This document shows, piece by piece, positions 28,720 through 37,157 of a DNA stretch of 64,000 nt. Below the pieces are notes generated by a model. The model did no database searches, was not told the origin of the DNA, and worked only from the letters and a program-made list of their open reading frames with translations. Position 1 is the first letter of the stretch, and each line of letters begins with the position of its first letter. Source of the stretch: Acidobacteriaceae bacterium (lineage in GTDB: Bacteria; Acidobacteriota; Terriglobia; Terriglobales; Acidobacteriaceae); contig JAPWKG010000030.1 in NCBI GenBank assembly GCA_028283625.1, forward strand, positions 1-64,000, given 5' to 3'. A program made the position numbers and the translations under genes.

Positions 28720-31286
28720 TACTTCACGACGAGATTCACCAGCTTACCCTTAATCACGAGCGTTTTGACCAGCTGCTTTCCTTCGAGACGTTGCTGTACT
28801 TTCTCGTCCGCAAGCGCAGCGGCCTTAATGGCTTCCTCATCCGCATCAGCCGGCACCTTCACCACGACGACCAGCTTACCGTTGGCCTGCACCGGGATCT
28901 CCAGCTCGCTTTCCTTGGCAAGCTCCGGGTTCGCCACCGGCCAGGCCGCATCCAGGATGAGGCCATGGCCACCAAGCATCTCCCAGAGCTCTGCGGCCAG
29001 AAACGGGGAGAACGGAGCGATCAGCAGCGTCAGCGTGTGGAAGATCTCCGCCACGGTGACCGGAGCGACCTCGCCTGCCTCCATCGCGGGCTCTGCAGCC
29101 GCAACCTCGTTGACCAGAATCATGATGGCAGCGATGCAGGTATTGAAGTGCCAGCGCCCAGCGAAGTCTTCCGTGATCTTCGCAATGGTCTGATGCAGGG
29201 TGCGCAGCAGCTTCGCACCTTGCTCCGTCTGCCCGGCAAACGCAGCCGGAGAGATCTCATCGCCCTTCACCTTCTCCACGGACTTGACCAGCGGAGCGAA
29301 CTTGACCGCGAGCCGGTAGACACGCGCGAGGAAGCGCGAGACGCCTGCGACACCTTCCTCCTGCCACTCCAGATCGCGATCCGGAGGAGCAGCAAACAGG
29401 GCGTACATGCGCGTTGCATCCGCGCCGTAACGGCCGATCATATCGTCCGGGGAAACTACATTGCCCTTGGACTTGGACATCTTGGCGCCGTCCTTGATGA
29501 CCATGCCCTGCGTGAAGAGCCTCTCGGCCGGCTCATCGTTCTTGATGAGGCCGAGGTCACGCATCACCTTGGTCCAGAAGCGCGAGTAAATGAGGTGCAG
29601 AATCGCATGTTCAACACCGCCGATGTACTGATCGATCGGGAACCAGTAGTTTGCCTTTTCGCTGGAGAACGGTGCGGCATCGTTATGCGCATCCGTGTAA
29701 CGGTAGAAGTACCAGCTGGAATCGACAAAGGTGTCCATCGTGTCGGTTTCCCGGCGCGCGGGCTTGCCGCAGGTCGGGCACACCACGTTGACGAACTCTT
29801 CGACCTTACCGAGCGGCGAACCGCCTTCCTGCGTGATCTGCACATTCTCCGGCAGCAGCACCGGCAGCTGCGACTCCGGAACGGCCACCGCACCGTGCTC
29901 TTCGCAGTAGATGATCGGGATCGGCGTGCCCCAGTAGCGCTGACGGCTAACACCCCAATCCTTCAACCGGAAGGTTGTCGTACGCTTGCCAAACCCCTTC
30001 TCTTCAGCAAACTTGCCCATCTTCTCCTGCGCTTCGAGCGAGGCTTCCCCGCTCCAGTCGCCGGAGTCAATCAGAACAGCTTCCTCTTCTGCGGTGTACG
30101 GCAGAGCCAGGTCGCCACTCTCATCCTGCGCACCGCCACTGCTGGCAGGCGCCAGCACGCGCTTGATCGGCAAACCGTACTTGGTCGCAAACTCAAAGTC
30201 GCGCTCGTCATGCGCAGGAACGCTCATGATCGCGCCTGTGCCGTAGTCCGCCAGAATGTAATTGGCAACCCATACGGGCACGGTCTGTCCGGTGAACGGA
30301 TTCACCGCATGCTTTCCGGTGAAGACGCCGTGCTTCTCAATGTTGCCGATGTCTCCAGCTTCCTTAGCGGCCTGCTGCTGCGCCACCATCTCATCCACCG
30401 CGGCAGCGAGAGCAGCATCGGTCTCAGCCCACTGCTTCACCAGAGCGTGCTCGGGGGCAAGCTGCAAAGAGGTTGCTCCAAAGATCGTGTCCACGCGCGT
30501 CGTGAAGACCGTAGCCGAAGCGCCGCCCTCCACCGCGAAGACAACCTCCGTGCCATCGCTGCGGCCGATCCAGTTCCGCTGCATGGTACGGACCTTCTCG
30601 GGCCAGCCGGGCAGCTTATCCAAACCGTCGAGCAGCTCTTCGGCATACGCGGTAATGCGCAGGAACCACTGCTGCATCTCGCGCTGCTCCACCAGCGTAT
30701 CCTCGTGGCGCCAGCAGCAACCACCCACAACCTGCTCATTGGCAAGCACGGTAGCGCACTTAGGACACCAGTTCAGCTTGGCCGATTTCTTATAAGCCAA
30801 GCCGCGCTCATACATCTTCAAAAAGAACCATTGGTTCCAGCGGTAGTACTCCGGCAGGCAGGTCGCCACCTCGGTATCAGCCCAGTCAAAACTCAGGCCG
30901 AGCCGTCCCATCTGCACCTTCATCTGTGCAATGTTCTTGATCGTCCACTCGCGCGGCGGCGTGCTGTTCTTCAGCGCGGCGTTCTCAGCAGGCAGACCAA
31001 AGGCGTCCCACCCCATCGGGTGCAGAACATTGAAGCCCTTCATGCGCATATAACGCGCCAGCGAATCGCCGATCGAGTAGTTGCGAACATGCCCGATATG
31101 CAACTGCCCCGACGGATACGGCAGCATCGAAAGGCAGTAGTACTTGGGCTTGGGCGAGGTCATCGGCTCGGCACGGTACAGCGCGGGATCAGCGTCCCAG
31201 CGCGCCTGCCAGCGCGGTTCAATCTCGGCGGGGTTATAGCGGACTTCGTCGGCGCGCACAGGCGCATTGCTTTCAGCGGAGCTCAT
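28719..31286 (-). CDS. leuS: leucyl-tRNA synthetase
   Basis: A class I aminoacyl-tRNA synthetase charging leucine. It is 855 residues with the HIGH-type signature PYPSGQLHIGH near residue 55, the CP1 editing domain (TRVDTIFGAT and the conserved DERD segment), a zinc-binding CP region (CPTCGKPARRE), KMSKSKGN near 620, the anticodon-binding domain and the C-terminal domain. The upstream TACAAT element (31296-31301) lies in the 31-base spacer after nfo. It suggests leuS has its own promoter with a minimal leader. Confidence 0.97.
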   Translation of the reverse strand: MSSAESNAPVRADEVRYNPAEIEPRWQARWDADPALYRAEPMTSPKPKYYCLSMLPYPSGQLHIGHVRNYSIGDSLARYMRMKGFNVLHPMGWDAFGLPAENAALKNSTPPREWTIKNIAQMKVQMGRLGLSFDWADTEVATCLPEYYRWNQWFFLKMYERGLAYKKSAKLNWCPKCATVLANEQVVGGCCWRHEDTLVEQREMQQWFLRITAYAEELLDGLDKLPGWPEKVRTMQRNWIGRSDGTEVVFAVEGGASATVFTTRVDTIFGATSLQLAPEHALVKQWAETDAALAAAVDEMVAQQQAAKEAGDIGNIEKHGVFTGKHAVNPFTGQTVPVWVANYILADYGTGAIMSVPAHDERDFEFATKYGLPIKRVLAPASSGGAQDESGDLALPYTAEEEAVLIDSGDWSGEASLEAQEKMGKFAEEKGFGKRTTTFRLKDWGVSRQRYWGTPIPIIYCEEHGAVAVPESQLPVLLPENVQITQEGGSPLGKVEEFVNVVCPTCGKPARRETDTMDTFVDSSWYFYRYTDAHNDAAPFSSEKANYWFPIDQYIGGVEHAILHLIYSRFWTKVMRDLGLIKNDEPAERLFTQGMVIKDGAKMSKSKGNVVSPDDMIGRYGADATRMYALFAAPPDRDLEWQEEGVAGVSRFLARVYRLAVKFAPLVKSVEKVKGDEISPAAFAGQTEQGAKLLRTLHQTIAKITEDFAGRWHFNTCIAAIMILVNEVAAAEPAMEAGEVAPVTVAEIFHTLTLLIAPFSPFLAAELWEMLGGHGLILDAAWPVANPELAKESELEIPVQANGKLVVVVKVPADADEEAIKAAALADEKVQQRLEGKQLVKTLVIKGKLVNLVVK

Positions 31287-31295
31287 ACTCTTCCT

Positions 31296-31301
31296 ATTGT
31301 A
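31296..31301 (-). promoter_or_regulatory. TACAAT -10 element of leuS
   Basis: On the minus strand TACAAT ends nine bases before the leuS ATG; AGGA lies in between but would be at the extreme 5' end of the transcript. Confidence 0.45.
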
Positions 31302-31317
31302 CGGACGTGCGCAAGCC

Positions 31318-32178
31318 TCAGCTTGCGCTCAAAACCCGCAACGTCATCACGTTGCGCTCGTTATCGCCTTCCTCATCCGCGGGGGTTTCCGCGATAAAGG
31401 CGCAGTGGGCAAACCGCTCGTCCTGCAGCAAACGGCGAAAGGCTTCGGCTCCGATGGTTCCTTCGCCGATATGCTCGTGGCGGTCGAGACGAGAGCCACG
31501 CGGCGCTTTCGCGTCGTTGCAGTGCCAGACCTTGACCGCATCCAGACCAACCGTTGCGGCAATCTGCGCCACTGTATCTTCATAGCCTTCGGCGGAAACA
31601 AGATCGTAGCCCGCAACGTGCATGTGGCAGGTATCAAGGCAAACAGCCATAGGAGCGCACGGAGCCAGACGCTCCACCATCTCCGCAACCTGCTCCAGCG
31701 AGCCGCCGAGCGAAAACTCCGCTCCAGCCATGCTTTCCACCAGAATCTGGAGCGGTTCGCCCTTCCACTCAATACCGGCCACCGCGCGCTCCACCCCCTC
31801 CACAGCAAACTGGAGGCCTTCTTCACGCGAAAGCCCCTTCCACGAGCCAGGATGAAGCACCAGATACTCTGCTCCCAGAGCCAGCCCCTGCAGCACTTCA
31901 GCCCGCAACGCGTCGACAGAAGACTCCCGCACGCTCGGGGTCTGCGAGCAAAGATTGATCAGAAAGCTCGCATGGATCGCCATGGGGCCGACATCCTGCT
32001 GTTGGCGCGCGGTGCGCAGCTTCGCGGCATCTTCGGGCCGTACCATCGTACTTTTCCACGTCCGAGGACTTGAGCTAAAGATCTGCAGGGTATTCGCACC
32101 GGCAGCTACAGCACGATCGACAGCCTTCCAGACACCACCGGTGGTGGAAAAATGTGCACCAATTCTCTTTTTTGCCAT
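31318..32178 (-). CDS. nfo: endonuclease IV (AP endonuclease)
   Basis: A TIM-barrel, zinc-dependent AP endonuclease of base-excision repair, 286 residues. It has the family opening RIGAHFSTTGGVWKAV, the metal-binding segments AIHASFLINL, LVLHPGSWKG, VCLDTCHMHVAGYD, VWHCNDAK and HEHIGEG, and the closing FIAETPADEEGDNERN. The ATG lies nine bases after TACGCT, another candidate minimal-leader start. It diverges from the conserved hypothetical at 32250. Confidence 0.94.
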   Translation of the reverse strand: MAKKRIGAHFSTTGGVWKAVDRAVAAGANTLQIFSSSPRTWKSTMVRPEDAAKLRTARQQQDVGPMAIHASFLINLCSQTPSVRESSVDALRAEVLQGLALGAEYLVLHPGSWKGLSREEGLQFAVEGVERAVAGIEWKGEPLQILVESMAGAEFSLGGSLEQVAEMVERLAPCAPMAVCLDTCHMHVAGYDLVSAEGYEDTVAQIAATVGLDAVKVWHCNDAKAPRGSRLDRHEHIGEGTIGAEAFRRLLQDERFAHCAFIAETPADEEGDNERNVMTLRVLSAS

Positions 32179-32249
32179 ACCTGATCCAGCGTACCGTAAG
32201 CTACAGCCGCGCGACGATCGTCTATCTGCTGCATCTAACGGAAATCCCG

Positions 32250-32765
32250 ATGAACGAACTCGTCACCGTCCACAACTCGATGCAACGCGACTATAGTTAC
32301 CGTCGCACCCGGCGCCCTGGGGATACGAACGACCATCCTGAGTTCGAACCGGTCTACACCCCCTTGCAAATGCTAAAAATGGGAGTTTTCGAAGGCCGTT
32401 ACCTCGACCCGAAGAGCGATGAGTTTCCCGCGTCCTGGAGACCCTACCAGCACAATGCCTCGAATGTGGTGCATAACTACTTCGGCGTAAAGTCGCGCAG
32501 CAGCCTTCCGGAGTGGCGCGCCAAGGGATGGATCCACGAGGACGATCCGCGTGGCTGGTTTGAATGGTTTTGCCGCTTCTACATGGGCCGGCGCCATGAA
32601 GATGACTCCCGCCAAATCGCACGCTGGAAAAGCTTCGGCGCGCGGCACTCCGCGCAGGTGCGCAAGCACACCCCCGCCTTCGGGAACCCTGACAACCCCA
32701 ACGTAAAGCGTCGTACGCGACAGCGTCAGGGATTGCTACAGTGGTCACACGACCCCTTCGCCTAA
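32250..32765 (+). CDS. conserved protein with GVFEGRY and FYMGRR motifs, unknown function
   Basis: A 171-residue soluble, strongly charged protein. It contains GVFEGRYLD, EFPASW, NYFGVKSR, WRAKGWIHEDDPRGWFEWFCRFYMGRRHEDDSRQI and a basic C terminus ending LLQWSHDPFA. I recall a widely spread uncharacterised family with this same motif order (EGKY ... FGVK ... GWI..DDPRGWFQWYCRYYMGRR ... RQRQ-LL-W) in bacteria, fungi and plants. The dense Trp/Arg/Asp motif resembles a catalytic or nucleic-acid-binding core, but nothing is established. ATG 32250 is the only sensible start; the ribosome site is weak. Confidence 0.7.
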   Translation: MNELVTVHNSMQRDYSYRRTRRPGDTNDHPEFEPVYTPLQMLKMGVFEGRYLDPKSDEFPASWRPYQHNASNVVHNYFGVKSRSSLPEWRAKGWIHEDDPRGWFEWFCRFYMGRRHEDDSRQIARWKSFGARHSAQVRKHTPAFGNPDNPNVKRRTRQRQGLLQWSHDPFA

Positions 32766-32804
32766 AGCCTGCTTCCAACCACTCTCCTGCAAAAAGGATC
32801 GACT

Positions 32805-33245
32805 ATGCCCGCAGAACAAAGCTTTCAAAACCACACCAAATGGGATCCGCTCTCTCATTTTTTCCTCACCCCTGTATTCCTGCTGAACCTTCTCTTTACC
32901 GGGGCCTGGGCGTACAAGCACTTTCGCCAGGCGCCTTTCTGCTGCATCTGGCTGATCATTCTTGCCTTTGCCCTGCTGCTGCTCACGGCAAAGATGCGCG
33001 TCTACGCGTTGGGGAATCAGAACCGTCTGATCCGCCTGGAGGAGCGTTTGCGGCTTCAGACGCTTTGTCCGCCTGCAGAGCTCGCCGAACTGGAGTCCCT
33101 CACCACAGCTCAGCTCATCGCGCTACGCTTCGCCTCCAACCCGGAGCTGCCCGCACTGGCTCGCCGTGCCGTACGCGAAAAGATGGCCCCGAAGCAGATC
33201 AAGGCTTCAATCCAAAGCTGGCGCGCCGACCACCAACGCGTTTAG
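32805..33245 (+). CDS. DUF6526-like small membrane protein
   Basis: A 146-residue protein: a short polar N terminus (QNHTKWDPLSHFFLTP), two membrane helices (VFLLNLLFTGAWAY and CCIWLIILAFALLLL) and a helical cytoplasmic tail (NRLIRLEERLRLQTL, ELPALARRAVREKMAPKQIKASIQSW). This order matches what I know of DUF6526. No function is established. A long terminator hairpin follows. Confidence 0.7.
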   Translation: MPAEQSFQNHTKWDPLSHFFLTPVFLLNLLFTGAWAYKHFRQAPFCCIWLIILAFALLLLTAKMRVYALGNQNRLIRLEERLRLQTLCPPAELAELESLTTAQLIALRFASNPELPALARRAVREKMAPKQIKASIQSWRADHQRV

Positions 33246-33255
33246 CGCTGAACTC

Positions 33256-33307
33256 CAGGCAAAAGAGAAAGGGCGCGGCTAAAGCCGTGCCCTTTCTCTT
33301 TTGCCTG
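33256..33307. terminator. 24-bp hairpin, bidirectional terminator
   Basis: Arms 33256-33279 and 33284-33307 pair over 24 bp with one G-T pair and a TAAA loop. A-rich and T-rich flanks lie inside the stem. It separates the convergent DUF6526-like and reductase genes. Confidence 0.8.
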
Positions 33308-33318
33308 AAAGCCGTCGT

Positions 33319-34503
33319 TTAGTAGACGTCGCGCTGATAGCGCTTGGCCTTCTTCATATTGGTGAGATACTCCTGCGCATGCTCCAGCGTGGAGTTTGCT
33401 CCCTTGGCAATTGCATCGAGAAGTGCCGTTTCTACGTCCTTTGCCATACGAGAAGCATCGCCGCAGACATAGAAGTACGCACCTTCTTCAAGCCACTTAT
33501 ACAGCTCGTCCGCGTTCTCCTGCATACGATCCTGCACGTAGACCTTCTTGCCCTGATCACGCGAGAACGCCGTGTCCAGACGCGTCAACGAGCCGTCCGT
33601 CAGCATTCCATTCCACTGATCCTCGTACAGGAAGTCCGAAACGCGGCGCTGCTCACCGAAGATGAGCCAGTTTTTACCCTTCTCACCAAGCGTCTGACGA
33701 TGCTCCAGGAAGGCGCGGAAGGGAGCGATACCCGTTCCGGGGCCGATCATAATCACCGGGGCGTTCGTATCTTCCGGCAACCGGAAAGCATTGTTTTCGT
33801 GCAGGAAGATCGGCATGGTCGCGCCCACGGGAGCACGCTCGCCCAGATGGCCGGAACAAACTCCCTGACGATCCGCATCATGTGCGTGATAACGGATCAC
33901 ACGGACGGTGGTATGCACCTGACCGGGATGAGCTGCCTGCGAGGACGCAATCGAGTACATGCGCGGCGTCAAGCGCTGCAGCACATTGAACAGCTCCTGC
34001 GGGTTCTGCACCGCACCGGGAAACTGCTTCACCAGATCAACAAACTCACGGCCCCAGACATACTCTTCCGCAGCCAGCTTGTTTTCCTGACCAAGCAGCC
34101 CCTTCAGAGCTTCCGGTACGTTTTCGCCGAAGAGCTTGGCAAACTGGTTCACGCTGCCGCGCGCCAGTTTACCGATGCCGAGACGTGTTGTGAGCGCCTC
34201 GTGCAGCGAAATCTCTACCTTGTAGTGGTCCAGAACGCGCTCGGTTCCGTTGAACCCGAGAGCCTTCAGATTCTCTTCCACCTGAGCTTCGCGATTGGTC
34301 GGCACAATACCGACGGCGTCGCCCGGCGTGTAGGTCATACCCTCTTCGAGCTCGAGCTCGATGTGAATCGTTTCCTTTTCGGACTCCGGCCCGGTCAGGC
34401 GATCATTCACCAGTACTCGCGACTGGTAGGGCTGATTGCGGGTGTATTTGCTGTGCGCCTTAGCGGAAGCTGCCGCCGGCGCGGGAGTGGCGGTTTCAGT
34501 CAT
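33319..34503 (-). CDS. CysJ-like FAD/NADPH reductase lacking the flavodoxin domain
   Basis: A 394-residue diflavin-reductase relative. It contains the connecting and FAD-binding domain (YTPGDAVGIVP; RMYSIASS, FAD pocket; GVCSGHLGE) and the NADPH domain (IGPGTGIAPFRAF; FGEQRR; YFYVCGDASRMAKDVETAL; C-terminal aromatic Y). In sulfite reductase flavoprotein CysJ an FMN flavodoxin domain precedes these. Here the N terminus is only a short Ala/Pro-rich segment, so electrons must leave to a separate FMN or heme/siroheme protein. No sulfite reductase hemoprotein is in the window. ATG 34503 is chosen because the TACAAT promoter element lies just upstream. Confidence 0.85.
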   Translation of the reverse strand: MTETATPAPAAASAKAHSKYTRNQPYQSRVLVNDRLTGPESEKETIHIELELEEGMTYTPGDAVGIVPTNREAQVEENLKALGFNGTERVLDHYKVEISLHEALTTRLGIGKLARGSVNQFAKLFGENVPEALKGLLGQENKLAAEEYVWGREFVDLVKQFPGAVQNPQELFNVLQRLTPRMYSIASSQAAHPGQVHTTVRVIRYHAHDADRQGVCSGHLGERAPVGATMPIFLHENNAFRLPEDTNAPVIMIGPGTGIAPFRAFLEHRQTLGEKGKNWLIFGEQRRVSDFLYEDQWNGMLTDGSLTRLDTAFSRDQGKKVYVQDRMQENADELYKWLEEGAYFYVCGDASRMAKDVETALLDAIAKGANSTLEHAQEYLTNMKKAKRYQRDVY

Positions 34504-34512
34504 CGTGCCTTT

Positions 34513-34518
34513 TATTGT
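34513..34518 (-). promoter_or_regulatory. TACAAT -10 element of the reductase gene
   Basis: On the minus strand TACAAT ends nine bases before the ATG at 34503, again leaving at most a two- or three-base leader. Confidence 0.45.
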
Positions 34519-34669
34519 AAATGGCAGCAAACCATCGGCTCTATGCGTTCAGAGCACTCATAAGCCCTTTTCATACGTATATTCGGGCACAAAGACGTCG
34601 CAAAGGCCGAAGGAACGTAGTCGGCAGCGCTTACTCCGCCCTTTCCGCCATTCCTTTAGAGGGGAAATC

Positions 34670-35281
34670 CTACGCCGGATCAACCGCGAGAATGCGATTC
34701 ACCACATCCACCGTGTCCCGAACCGCCCGCTGCTTGGTTAGATCGTAGGTACGGGGGTGAGCAATCAGCAGTGCCGCAGTCCCATGCAAACACGTTAGTA
34801 TCTGACGCAACTTCGTATTTGTAACCGCTGCCGAAGTTCCCGGCGGCATGAGCTTTTTGACAAGCGCATGGATATCTTCAAGAAATCGCTGCCCCAGTTG
34901 CTCGCGTTCCGCAATCACCTCCGGGTCCGTATGCCGGATGAGGAAGATCTGCGAGTAGTGGTCGGGGTAGGCCACGGCAAAATCCATCAGCGTTGCGATG
35001 AAGATGTGGACCTGCTTGATTGGGTCGGCGGTCACTCGCATCTGGCTGAGCATGCGGGTGGCAAAGTCGGAGTAAAGAATCGCGCACAGATGCTGCGTCA
35101 GCGCCTCTTTGTTTGCAAAGTGCCGGTACGCTGCCATCTGGCTGCAACCCGCACTCTGCGCTACCCGCCTCATCGAAAAGTTGCCGTAGCCCTCTTCGAC
35201 AAAGATCTTCTCCGCGGCCTCGATGATTCTTCGCCGCAGATCCGGGCTTTCCTTGGCCGCCGATGCGCGCTGAACTGCCAC
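34670..35281 (-). CDS. TetR-family repressor of the mdt-type efflux operon
   Basis: A 203-residue regulator. The N-terminal TetR helix-turn-helix (about 15-60) reads RIIEAAEKIFVEEGYGNFSMRRVAQSAGCSQMAAYRHFANKEAL. The C-terminal ligand and dimer domain contains the tail DVVNRILAVDPA. It diverges from the TolC-YtcA-HlyD-FUSC operon across an 83-base gap holding three near-identical 15-bp palindromes. This is the usual arrangement for a drug-responsive autorepressor. The GTG start lies six bases after TATAGT, so the transcript may be leaderless. Confidence 0.9.
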   Translation of the reverse strand: MAVQRASAAKESPDLRRRIIEAAEKIFVEEGYGNFSMRRVAQSAGCSQMAAYRHFANKEALTQHLCAILYSDFATRMLSQMRVTADPIKQVHIFIATLMDFAVAYPDHYSQIFLIRHTDPEVIAEREQLGQRFLEDIHALVKKLMPPGTSAAVTNTKLRQILTCLHGTAALLIAHPRTYDLTKQRAVRDTVDVVNRILAVDPA

Positions 35282-35287
35282 AACCTC

Positions 35288-35293
35288 ACTATA
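35288..35293 (-). promoter_or_regulatory. TATAGT -10 element of tetR
   Basis: On the minus strand TATAGT ends six bases before the tetR GTG. Operator copy 1 (35301-35315) lies directly upstream in the -35/spacer zone, consistent with autorepression. Confidence 0.5.
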
Positions 35294-35300
35294 GCAAAAA

Positions 35301-35361
35301 GTTTACGCTGTACACAGGCCAAGTTTACGGCGTATACTTCAATCGTGTTTACGGCGTACAC
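35301..35361. promoter_or_regulatory. three tandem TetR operator copies
   Basis: Three 15-bp sites: GTTTACGCTGTACAC (35301-35315), GTTTACGGCGTATAC (35323-35337) and GTTTACGGCGTACAC (35347-35361). Each is an imperfect palindrome of the form GTWTAC-N3-GTANAC, and their starts are 22 and 24 bases apart, about two helical turns. Copy 2 overlaps a TATACT -10 (35333-35338) for the efflux operon; copy 3 ends three bases before its ATG. Assignment to the adjacent TetR is inference from position. Confidence 0.8.
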
Positions 35362-35364
35362 GTC

Positions 35365-36882
35365 ATGACCACTGACCAGAACTCATCTCTTCGACCGCTC
35401 GCCTCTATAGCGGCACTTGCGCTCCTGCTCGGTCCTTGGACCAGCATTCGAGCACAACAACCCGCAGACCAAGGCCTTTCAAGCTCGGCCCCGCAGCCGA
35501 ACCGCAGCCAACCGGACTGCAGCTTTGTCACAACCGCACACCAGGCGTCAAAATGCATCGGTGCCACGCACGCAAATGGCCCGATACCAAAGATCGATCC
35601 CGAGCATGAGTACACACTGCCGGAGTTGATCGACATTGCGGAAAGCGCCAACCCCGAAACCCGCATCGCCTGGGCACAGGCCAAGCGTTCCATGGAGGCT
35701 TCCGGCGTTACGCGCGCGGAGTATCTTCCCTTGCTAACGCTTGTGGGCACCGGCAGCGACAACCGCTTCATCTTCCCCTTCCCGAAACCGATCGCGCCTC
35801 GTGGCTACGTTACAGCGGAAGAGCCTACCGCCGACGCTCAGGTGCAGCTGCAATATACGTTGCTGGATTTCGGACGCGGGGCTCGCCTGAAGGGGAGCAA
35901 AGCGCTTGAGATCGCCGCAACGCTACGCATGGGACGCATGCACCAGCAGGTGGCGTTCACCACGGCAACGGACTTTTATCGCGTGCAGGAAGTAGAGGGG
36001 CAGCTCGAAGCGGCAAAAGCCGTGCTGCAAACCGCCCAGACGCTGTACTCCAACGCGCAGTCACAGTTTGACAACGGGCGCGCGACACTACCCGATGTGC
36101 AGAACGCCGAAGCCGGCGCAGCGGAAGCGCAGTATGAACTCGCCGATGCCGAGGGCGCGGTCAAGAAAGCCAAGCTCGCCCTCACCGAAACGATCGGTGT
36201 CGAACCCTCCGACGAAATCGAGGTAAGCCGCGCGGACAACATGCGCCCGGATGCGGAGGCCACGAGCGTAGAGGACCTGGTGCATCAGGCCTGGGCTTCC
36301 CGCCCGGATCTACTGGCCAAGGTGCAGGACTATGAACACGCAAAGCAGGAAGTGAAGTCTGCACACTCGGCATACCTTCCCACCGTGAAGCTCAACGGCT
36401 CCGGCGGTCAAACGAACATGTGGCCCACCGCCGACTGGGGTCAGCTGGGTCCCGCGAACGTTTCTACCTGGGCGGCCTCGGCGCAGCTACGCTGGGACAT
36501 CTTCAACGGAGCACGCAAGCATCAGCTGGAGGCAGCAAAGGCCGAGCAGCAGTCCGCCGCAGAAGAGCAGCGCGCGACACAGGATGCGGTAACGCGTCAG
36601 GTGTGGGACTCCTACGTGGAGTATGAGACAGCGCTCGAGCAGGAACGCGCAGCCCAGACCTACCTCAACTCCGCGCAGACCTCGTACGACTCCTCGCTCG
36701 ACGCCTTTAAATACGGCGTCCGTTCGCTGGTCGACGTCGTTCAATCCGAGCGTCTACTTGCTCAGGCTCGCTTTGCGACCGTCCGAGCACGCTCACGCCG
36801 TCAGCAGAGCGCCGCATCGCTCAGCTACGCCGTCGGAAACTCTTCCGCCACCTCAGCCATCGCTGCTGGAGCACGCCCATGA
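35365..36882 (+). CDS. TolC/MdtP-type outer membrane efflux channel
   Basis: A 505-residue outer-membrane factor. After an N-terminal signal region (IAALALLLGPWTSIRAQQ) come two homologous OEP halves. These have the long alpha-helices typical of TolC (AAKAVLQTAQTLYSNAQSQFDNGRATLPDVQNAEA and AQTYLNSAQTSYDSSLDAFKYGVRSLVDVVQSERLL), each with the turn motif before its coupling Val/Asp. It forms the exit duct for the tripartite pump encoded downstream. Its TGA overlaps ytcA (ATGA). A longer frame starting at 35263 would translate the operator repeats and is rejected. Confidence 0.92.
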   Translation: MTTDQNSSLRPLASIAALALLLGPWTSIRAQQPADQGLSSSAPQPNRSQPDCSFVTTAHQASKCIGATHANGPIPKIDPEHEYTLPELIDIAESANPETRIAWAQAKRSMEASGVTRAEYLPLLTLVGTGSDNRFIFPFPKPIAPRGYVTAEEPTADAQVQLQYTLLDFGRGARLKGSKALEIAATLRMGRMHQQVAFTTATDFYRVQEVEGQLEAAKAVLQTAQTLYSNAQSQFDNGRATLPDVQNAEAGAAEAQYELADAEGAVKKAKLALTETIGVEPSDEIEVSRADNMRPDAEATSVEDLVHQAWASRPDLLAKVQDYEHAKQEVKSAHSAYLPTVKLNGSGGQTNMWPTADWGQLGPANVSTWAASAQLRWDIFNGARKHQLEAAKAEQQSAAEEQRATQDAVTRQVWDSYVEYETALEQERAAQTYLNSAQTSYDSSLDAFKYGVRSLVDVVQSERLLAQARFATVRARSRRQQSAASLSYAVGNSSATSAIAAGARP

Positions 36883-37139
36883 AATTCTTCTCGCTTCGTC
36901 TAGGACTTCTGCCTTTGCTCTTCGCCACCGGCTGCAGCCGCAACCCCAACGTGGAGATCGTGGGATCGTACTTTCCCGGGTGGATGATCTCGCTAGCCTG
37001 CGGTGTTGTGCTGACGGCCTGCTCACACACGTTCCTGCGCCGGCGCGGCTTGCTGCACTCTGCAGGACATCCGGCGGTGATCTATCCCGCCATGACGGTG
37101 TTGTATACCTGCCTGCTTTGGCTTTGCTTTTTCGCATAG
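36879..37139 (+). CDS. ytcA: YtcA-family small lipoprotein
   Basis: An 86-residue protein with a lipoprotein signal ending LLFATGC (lipidated Cys19), then NPNVEIVGSYFPGWMISLACGVVLTAC and a second hydrophobic segment near the C terminus. The P-N-x-x-x-x-G-S-Y-F-P-x-W core is the YtcA signature. In E. coli ytcA precedes mdtN-mdtO-mdtP, and the same company is found here in a different order. Its function within the pump is unknown. Confidence 0.85.
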   Translation: MKFFSLRLGLLPLLFATGCSRNPNVEIVGSYFPGWMISLACGVVLTACSHTFLRRRGLLHSAGHPAVIYPAMTVLYTCLLWLCFFA

Positions 37140-37157
37140 AGGAATTCAGGAGCTGAC

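Noticed and set aside
28701-31397. An 898-codon open frame antisense to leuS
   Set aside because: leuS has every family motif on the opposite strand; the antisense product is rich in His/Arg/Leu with no fold signature, a usual shadow in GC-rich DNA.
33301-34563. A 420-codon open frame antisense to the CysJ-like reductase
   Set aside because: Shadow of a gene with clear FAD/NADPH motifs.
35263-35364. N-terminal extension of the TolC-type protein containing repeated VYGVY
   Set aside because: The repeated peptide is just the translation of the three operator copies and overlaps the tetR start; ATG 35365 gives a normal signal region.
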